DNA from: Bdellovibrionales bacterium
GTDB lineage: Bacteria; Bdellovibrionota; Bdellovibrionia; Bdellovibrionales; JAMPXM01
NCBI GenBank assembly: GCA_005792225.1
Contig: SXSP01000427.1
Location: 1-9,393, forward strand
Length of the DNA: 9,393 nucleotides
Direction of reading: 5' to 3'
The notes beneath the pieces were generated by a model. The model was not told the DNA's origin and did no database searches. It was given only the letters and a program-made list of their open reading frames with translations. Within the stretch, counting starts at the first letter, position 1, and each line of letters opens with the position of its first letter. This document shows, piece after piece, positions 5,074-9,393 of this stretch. Made by a program: the position numbers and the translations under genes.

Positions 5074-5679
5074 ATGTCGTTGTCTCCCGCTCCCGATCGC
5101 GCATCCGCCTCCCCTTCAACCGAGCTCCCCAAGTGGAAGAAAAAGCTTACGATCGCGCTCACGTGGGGACGTATGGCTGTGTGCCCATTCTTCATTCTCT
5201 TGATGATCCCGAGTGATCCGATTTGGGGTTGGGTGGCGTCGGCGCTCTTTATCATCGCCTCGATCACTGATTGGTTTGACGGCTATCTCGCGCGCAAATA
5301 CAACGTGATTTCGAATTTGGGAAAATTCATGGACCCGATCGCCGACAAGATTCTCGTCGCGACGGTGTTAATCTTGCTCCTTCCTTCGGGTCGCGTCGAT
5401 CCCATCGTGGTCATCCTGGTTCTCGCTCGCGATATCTTGATCGGCGGCATTCGTTCCGTTGCGGCCGCCGATAACGTAATCATCGACGCAAAACCGACAG
5501 GCAAATGGAAGACCGCGCTTCAAATGGGCGCGATTCCCGCCCTCTTGATCAATACGCCCCTCTTCGGCCTTCCGATCGCCGAGATCGGCCGCGCCCTTCT
5601 TTGGGTCAGCGCCGTTTTAAGTTTGATTTCGGGATATCAGTACATCCAGCTCTACAACGAGAACCGGAAGACGCCCTAA
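5074..5679 (+). CDS. pgsA: CDP-diacylglycerol--glycerol-3-phosphate 3-phosphatidyltransferase
   Basis: Integral inner-membrane enzyme that joins CDP-diacylglycerol and glycerol 3-phosphate to make phosphatidylglycerophosphate, the committed step to phosphatidylglycerol and cardiolipin. The CDP-alcohol phosphatidyltransferase signature is complete: D66-WF-D69-G70-YL-A73-R74, eight residues, G83-KFM-D87-PIA-D91. About five to six hydrophobic helices follow the usual pattern (35-45, 48-64, 94-104, 110-126, 150-168, 174-190), and 201 residues is typical. The N-terminus is about 20 residues longer than in common PgsA proteins (MSLSPAPDRASASPSTELPK) before the conserved KKLTIALTWGR segment. ATG 5074 has no Shine-Dalgarno and a promoter-like box lies just upstream, so the mRNA may be nearly leaderless. 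The stop overlaps the convergent channel gene by four bases. Related phosphatidyltransferases share the signature, but the sequence reads best as PgsA. Confidence 0.9.
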   Translation: MSLSPAPDRASASPSTELPKWKKKLTIALTWGRMAVCPFFILLMIPSDPIWGWVASALFIIASITDWFDGYLARKYNVISNLGKFMDPIADKILVATVLILLLPSGRVDPIVVILVLARDILIGGIRSVAAADNVIIDAKPTGKWKTALQMGAIPALLINTPLFGLPIAEIGRALLWVSAVLSLISGYQYIQLYNENRKTP

Positions 5680-6833
5680 GCGCTCTTCAATTGATCGATC
5701 GTCATCCGCGGCGTTGCCAACGTGATGCCGGCGCGGCGGAGATCATCAACGGCGGTCGTCAAGAATCGGTCCGAGATACTAAACTGACTACCGTAGTTGT
5801 GGATACTATAAACAAGTTTGATTGCAACCCATGAATCCGCCGCCTCGGTCACGATCGCGATGGGAGCCGGATCTCTGAGCACACCCTCAGTGCGGAGTGC
5901 CGTTTCCACGAGCACGGCTTTCGCCTTCGGCACATCCCCATCCAGCGGAATGCGAAAGACGTGACTCCGAATGAAGGGGCGCTCCCTTCCGGCGAAATTC
6001 GAGATCTGCGATTGCGACATGTAGCGATTCGGCACCGTGATGATCTCGTCGGTAATCGCCAGGAGCACGGTTGATCTCCAGGACACTTCCTGCACTTGAC
6101 CCACGATTTTGTCGGAACCGTTTTTAATTTCGATCCAATCACCGAGATCGAACGGCTTATCAAATTGAAGCGCGACCGCCGAGAACAAATTGCCGAGCGT
6201 ATCTTGGAGAGCCAAACCGAGAACGATTGAGAGGAGAGCGGAAGTCGCCATCAACGGCGCAAGCTGGATCTCGAAGATGCGGGTCATGATCCAGGCGAGC
6301 ATCACGACGGAAGTAATGAGAGTCAAAATATTCACGAGGAGGAGTGGCACACCTGCCTTCCCGCTCGTCGTAAAGAGATATTCGAACGCAATGATCCGCA
6401 AGATCTTGATGAAGATGATGCATCCTGCGATGACCGCGAAGAGTCCGGTGTAGACTTGCGCCTTCTCCAGCCAATAGGGCTTTCCGTTAAACACCTCGAG
6501 CGCCTCGTAAGCGAGAAACCAGAAGAATCCGATCACCAGATGGTTGACGAGATTCGAGAAGTGCCCGCGAAACAGACGATGCCTCTCGGCCGAGAGGTTC
6601 TTCATCAAAAATCGGTAGTACAACCACGCGGCAAGCGCCAGCGCCATCAAGACGATCACCGGCTCGAGTCGAACGGACGAAGTGATCTGTTGTTCCGCGA
6701 TGAGAGTCAGGTTGGAATTCTTCACGAATGCGTATCGGTTCGATGCGCTGAATTCTAGAGCATCTAAGCCTCCGGCCCGGCGATCCTGGACCGCGGCCGG
6801 AATGGGCAACATTAAATAGAATTGAGTGAGCAC
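5676..6833 (-). CDS. MscS-family mechanosensitive ion channel
   Basis: Inner-membrane channel of the small-conductance mechanosensitive family, which opens on osmotic downshock to release solutes. Of 385 residues, hydrophobic segments lie at about 57-77, 96-111, 126-149 and 163-184, followed by the pore helix region 191-222 with the Ala/Gly-rich LLSIVLGLALQDTLGNLFSA. The hallmark FDKPFDLGDWIEI (224-236) starts the beta domain, and GQVQEVSWRSTVL plus ITVPNRYMSQSQISNF (265-280) match the family. A C-terminal alpha/beta region ends at 385, near the usual place. The start is uncertain: GTG at 6833 gives the longest form, and ATG at 6812 is an alternative; neither has a clear Shine-Dalgarno. The gene shares a four-base stop overlap with pgsA and diverges from the histidine kinase. 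It is longer at the N-terminus than E. coli MscS, closer to the YnaI-like size class. Confidence 0.9.
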   Translation of the reverse strand: MLTQFYLMLPIPAAVQDRRAGGLDALEFSASNRYAFVKNSNLTLIAEQQITSSVRLEPVIVLMALALAAWLYYRFLMKNLSAERHRLFRGHFSNLVNHLVIGFFWFLAYEALEVFNGKPYWLEKAQVYTGLFAVIAGCIIFIKILRIIAFEYLFTTSGKAGVPLLLVNILTLITSVVMLAWIMTRIFEIQLAPLMATSALLSIVLGLALQDTLGNLFSAVALQFDKPFDLGDWIEIKNGSDKIVGQVQEVSWRSTVLLAITDEIITVPNRYMSQSQISNFAGRERPFIRSHVFRIPLDGDVPKAKAVLVETALRTEGVLRDPAPIAIVTEAADSWVAIKLVYSIHNYGSQFSISDRFLTTAVDDLRRAGITLATPRMTIDQLKSA

Positions 6834-6884
6834 GTGACACAGAGCAGCCCCTCAAACCTTCATTTCCCGGACTAGCCTTGAGGC

Positions 6885-6893
6885 TGGTATATC
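6885..6893 (+). promoter_or_regulatory. Extended -10-like box directly before the histidine kinase
   Basis: TGGTATATC has the TGn extension and a TATATC hexamer (6888-6893, four of six matches). No -35 is apparent at 17 bases, as can occur with extended -10 promoters. Transcription would begin near 6900, about three bases from ATG 6903, giving an essentially leaderless mRNA; this agrees with the lack of a Shine-Dalgarno. Confidence 0.4.
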
Positions 6894-6902
6894 GGTTCAG
6901 TC

Positions 6903-8969
6903 ATGATTCGACAGATCTCGTTTACTCAAGGTGTTCTCGTCTGTTTCGCCTACGTGGTGACCGCACGTCTGGGCCTGGAGTTCCATTCCATCAACGGTGT
7001 CGCCGCACTGATCTGGCCGCCGACGGCGATCGCGTTCGCGAGTTGTTTGATTTTCGGGCTTCGCGTTTGGCCCGCGATTCTGATCGGCGGAACGCTCATC
7101 AACTTATTTTCGGGCCTTCCGGTTCTCGCGATCGCCGGCATGGCCGTCGCGAACTCAATAGAACCGTTGATCGCCTGGGCGTTTTGCGTTCGCGGGCCCT
7201 GGGGTGACTCCGAGTTTGACCGCTCCCTTCACCGCCGCTCCGACGCGATTCGTTTGATCGTGGGTGCCGGGATCCTAAGTACGCTCGCGAGCGCTACAAT
7301 CGGCGTAGGAAGTCTCTGGATGACGGGTGCGGTCTCAACCGAGCGTTTTGAAAATGCCTGGATGCAGTGGTGGGCCGGCAACGTGCTTGCAAATCTGGCC
7401 ATCACGCCGCTCATTCTCGTCTTCAGTCGGCGTGAACCATTGAAGCGATTCTCATTTGAGTCTTCGAGCCTCATTGAGAAAGTCGCGTTCGTCTCACTCC
7501 TCCTAGGAATGAGCATTTTGACCTTCGGAAATTTCGCCTTCATCGACAAGGTGATTGGATTTAAGGGCGTCTACATCTTAAGCCCGTTAACGTTGTGGGG
7601 CGCCATGCGCTTTGGCCAACGAGGCGCAGCTCTGGCGACCTTTACATTCGCCGTGACGGCGACTTATTTTCTCGCCGACGGGATCGGGCCGTTTGCGAAA
7701 TCCTCGGGCACGGCCAGTCTCCTTCATCTCCTCGTCTTCGTCGTGATCTTCGCCATCAAGGCCCTGTTCGTCGGTTCCGTCGTCACCGAAAGAGAAACGG
7801 AACGAGAAAATCTCCAAAAACGAGAACTCGAAGTGAGTCTCGCCAAACATGCGGCCGACGCCGCCAACCTCGCCAAGAGTGCCTTCTTAGCCAATATGTC
7901 TCATGAGATTCGAACTCCGCTCGGCGCCGTCATCGGTTTTTCTGATCTCGTGGTCGACCCCGAAATTCCCGTCGCCGAAAAACAAAATTACGTCGCGGCC
8001 ATTCGTCGAAATGGGGCCCTCGTTTCCAGCCTCATCAACGATATTCTTGATCTCTCGAAGATCGAGGCTGGAAAAATGGAGGCCAATCTTCGCCCCACTC
8101 CGCTCAGCGAGATTCTTACCGACACAAAAACTCTTTTGAATCTTCAGGCGCAGGAGAAGGGAATCACCCTCAATATCACGTCTCTCACTTCACTCCCCGA
8201 AGTAATTGAAACCGATGCCCTCCGACTGCGCCAGATTCTCATCAATATCATCGGCAACGCGATCAAGTTTACCGAGCGAGGTTCCGTTGATGTCACCATT
8301 CGCCACGAAGATGGTCGGCTCGCGTTTACGGTGAAAGATAGCGGAAAGGGTATTCGGCCCGAAGATGCGAGACGCCTCTTCGCCCCCTTCTCGCAGGTCG
8401 ACAACTCCTCTAAAAGAAAACATGGTGGCGCCGGCCTCGGCCTCATTCTCTCAAAAAGGCTCGCGAACCTTCTCGGCGGAGACGTGGTTCTCGCCCACTC
8501 TGATCCCACTCAGGGCAGCACATTTCTCATTACGATCAATCCGGGTTCGATTGACTCTTCAGCCATCGTTCCCACTCAATCAAAGAGCGGACCCGCAAAG
8601 ACGGCCGAGCGCCTCGACGGTTTACGGGTGCTGCTCACCGACGATGCGCCCGATAACCAGTTGCTCGTCAGCCGACTCCTCAAACTTGCCGGAGCGGAAG
8701 TCGACATCGCCTCCAACGGTCGCGAGGCCGTCGAAAAGGCCCTCGCCCGCGAGTACGATGTTCTCCTCATGGATTTGCAGATGCCCGTCATGGACGGCTA
8801 CGAGGCGACGCGAGAGCTGAGGAATCACGGCTACCCGGGAACCATCATCGCGCTGACTGCCCACGCGCTCAAAGAGGAGCGCGAACGCTGCATGGTCTCT
8901 GGCTTCGACGATCATTTAAGTAAGCCGATCAACCGCTCCTCGCTCGTTCATCGACTCGCAGAAATTTAA
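6903..8969 (+). CDS. MASE1-domain hybrid sensor histidine kinase with C-terminal receiver
   Basis: Membrane sensor kinase of 688 residues that autophosphorylates on His and passes phosphate to its own receiver. Residues 8-290 form a multi-helix MASE1 sensor, marked by ALIWPPTAIAFA (35-46) and RVWPAILIGGTLINL. A coiled linker (295-325) leads to the HisKA H-box FLANMSHEIRTPL with phospho-acceptor His334. The HATPase domain has an N-box (LRQILINIIGNAIKF, Asn452), G1 DSGKGI (479-484) and G2 GGAGLGL (508-514). The receiver (573-688) has acidic Asp580/Asp581, phospho-acceptor Asp624 in LLMDLQMPVMDG, Thr652 and Lys674. There is no PAS domain, HPt domain or adjacent response regulator, so it is an orphan whose phosphate must go to a distant HPt or whose receiver controls the kinase itself. 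The signal is unknown. ATG 6903 has no Shine-Dalgarno. The stop overlaps the convergent gene by four bases. Confidence 0.93.
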   Translation: MIRQISFTQGVLVCFAYVVTARLGLEFHSINGVAALIWPPTAIAFASCLIFGLRVWPAILIGGTLINLFSGLPVLAIAGMAVANSIEPLIAWAFCVRGPWGDSEFDRSLHRRSDAIRLIVGAGILSTLASATIGVGSLWMTGAVSTERFENAWMQWWAGNVLANLAITPLILVFSRREPLKRFSFESSSLIEKVAFVSLLLGMSILTFGNFAFIDKVIGFKGVYILSPLTLWGAMRFGQRGAALATFTFAVTATYFLADGIGPFAKSSGTASLLHLLVFVVIFAIKALFVGSVVTERETERENLQKRELEVSLAKHAADAANLAKSAFLANMSHEIRTPLGAVIGFSDLVVDPEIPVAEKQNYVAAIRRNGALVSSLINDILDLSKIEAGKMEANLRPTPLSEILTDTKTLLNLQAQEKGITLNITSLTSLPEVIETDALRLRQILINIIGNAIKFTERGSVDVTIRHEDGRLAFTVKDSGKGIRPEDARRLFAPFSQVDNSSKRKHGGAGLGLILSKRLANLLGGDVVLAHSDPTQGSTFLITINPGSIDSSAIVPTQSKSGPAKTAERLDGLRVLLTDDAPDNQLLVSRLLKLAGAEVDIASNGREAVEKALAREYDVLLMDLQMPVMDGYEATRELRNHGYPGTIIALTAHALKEERERCMVSGFDDHLSKPINRSSLVHRLAEI

Positions 8970-9367
8970 GCCTCTTTACAGGTCAGGATCGCACGACGCG
9001 GAGACCGATTTTCCATCCAAACGACGGCATCGATCCCCACGCCCATATCACCGAGAAGATGGTTGATGTAAAAATCGTACCGCGTGCCGCCCAACTGAGC
9101 GGCACAGAGAAGCTGACGACGATGGGCCAAACGGCAGAACTTCGAGAGAACCTTCGCCTCGATTCCGCCAACTTTCACCTCAACGGAAGTGCGGCTAAAC
9201 CAAATGGTATTTCCCTCGGGAAAGCGCCCCTTCTCCTTTTTCATCAAAACCTCGAGTTGCCCCGACGTATCCATGCAGTTGAAAGTTCTAGTTTCAGTCG
9301 CCTGCGCGAAAGCAGTCGCGCCCGCCAAAAGAACAGCAAAGAATCCGACAGCAGCCCGAGAAATCAC
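8966..9367 (-). CDS. Small secreted protein with four cysteines, function unknown
   Basis: I do not recognise a family. I place the start at GTG 9367..9365, because AAGGAG (9379..9374) lies six bases before it; an in-frame ATG at 9373 directly abuts that site and a TTG at 9382 lies upstream of it. The product is about 133 residues, with a signal peptide (ISRAAVGFFAVLLAGATAFAQA, cleavage after AQA or AFA). The mature part, about 110 residues, has exactly four Cys (residues 36, 83, 93 and 135 counted from the TTG), which suits two disulfides in the periplasm. It is rich in short beta-like segments (TIWFSRTSVEVKVGG, TRYDFYINHL) and could be a small beta-sandwich. It converges on the histidine kinase with a four-base stop overlap. 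Coding is well supported; role is unknown. Confidence 0.75.
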   Translation of the reverse strand: MISRAAVGFFAVLLAGATAFAQATETRTFNCMDTSGQLEVLMKKEKGRFPEGNTIWFSRTSVEVKVGGIEAKVLSKFCRLAHRRQLLCAAQLGGTRYDFYINHLLGDMGVGIDAVVWMENRSPRRAILTCKEA

Positions 9368-9373
9368 GCTCAT

Positions 9374-9379
9374 CTCCTT
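9374..9379 (-). promoter_or_regulatory. Ribosome binding site that decides the start of the last gene
   Basis: Minus-strand AAGGAG lies six bases before GTG 9367 and zero bases before ATG 9373. The optimal spacing favours the GTG codon over the nearer ATG. Confidence 0.6.
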
Positions 9380-9393
9380 CAATTTTTCGGCAA

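Noticed and set aside
5676..5700. Terminator between pgsA and the channel gene
   Set aside because: Only GATCGATC-type short self-complementarity is seen, with no GC-rich stem and T-tract.

Overview
The window looks like chromosomal DNA from a Gram-negative bacterium with moderately high GC. I lean towards the Bdellovibrionota (Bdellovibrio-like or Oligoflexia-like). The main hints are a lipoprotein signal ending in the unusual box YQNC, a lipoprotein that joins a LamG-like fold to a c-type haem domain, and a MASE1 hybrid histidine kinase. This placement is inference; there is no rRNA or marker gene to settle it. No tRNA, rRNA, IS element, phage gene or CRISPR array was seen.

Layout, left to right. 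Positions 1-15 hold the first five codons of a minus-strand gene with a strong ribosome binding site and a good sigma70-type promoter that overlaps a 9-bp inverted repeat. Then comes a plus-strand dienelactone hydrolase (177-917), a minus-strand LamG/cytochrome c lipoprotein (910-2049), and a 396-bp non-coding-looking gap (2050-2445). The gap carries a 17-codon minus-strand ORF behind the best Shine-Dalgarno of the window, several hairpins and an intrinsic terminator. It is followed by a plus-strand helical TPR-like protein of unknown function (2446-3138), a minus-strand secreted fusion of an SRPBCC-like domain with a PQQ-type sugar/sorbosone dehydrogenase propeller (3142-4989), pgsA on plus (5074-5679), a minus-strand MscS-type channel (5676-6833), a plus-strand MASE1 hybrid histidine kinase (6903-8969) and a minus-strand small secreted four-cysteine protein (8966-9367).

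The main protein genes alternate strand throughout, so none of them sits in a co-directional operon. All four convergent junctions are extremely tight: overlaps of 8, 4 and 4 bases and one gap of 3 bases. The divergent gaps hold the promoters. Several genes lack a Shine-Dalgarno and have promoter-like boxes almost on top of the start codon, which suggests very short or absent 5' leaders.

Functionally the genes are a mixture: envelope and membrane functions (pgsA phospholipid synthesis, mechanosensitive channel, secreted dehydrogenase, cytochrome lipoprotein, secreted Cys-rich protein), one membrane sensor kinase, one cytoplasmic hydrolase and one unknown. I do not see a defence system or biosynthetic cluster. 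The most interesting element is the small ORF with its alternative hairpins and terminator at about 2141-2302, which has the layout of a leader-peptide regulator or a stand-alone small-protein gene.
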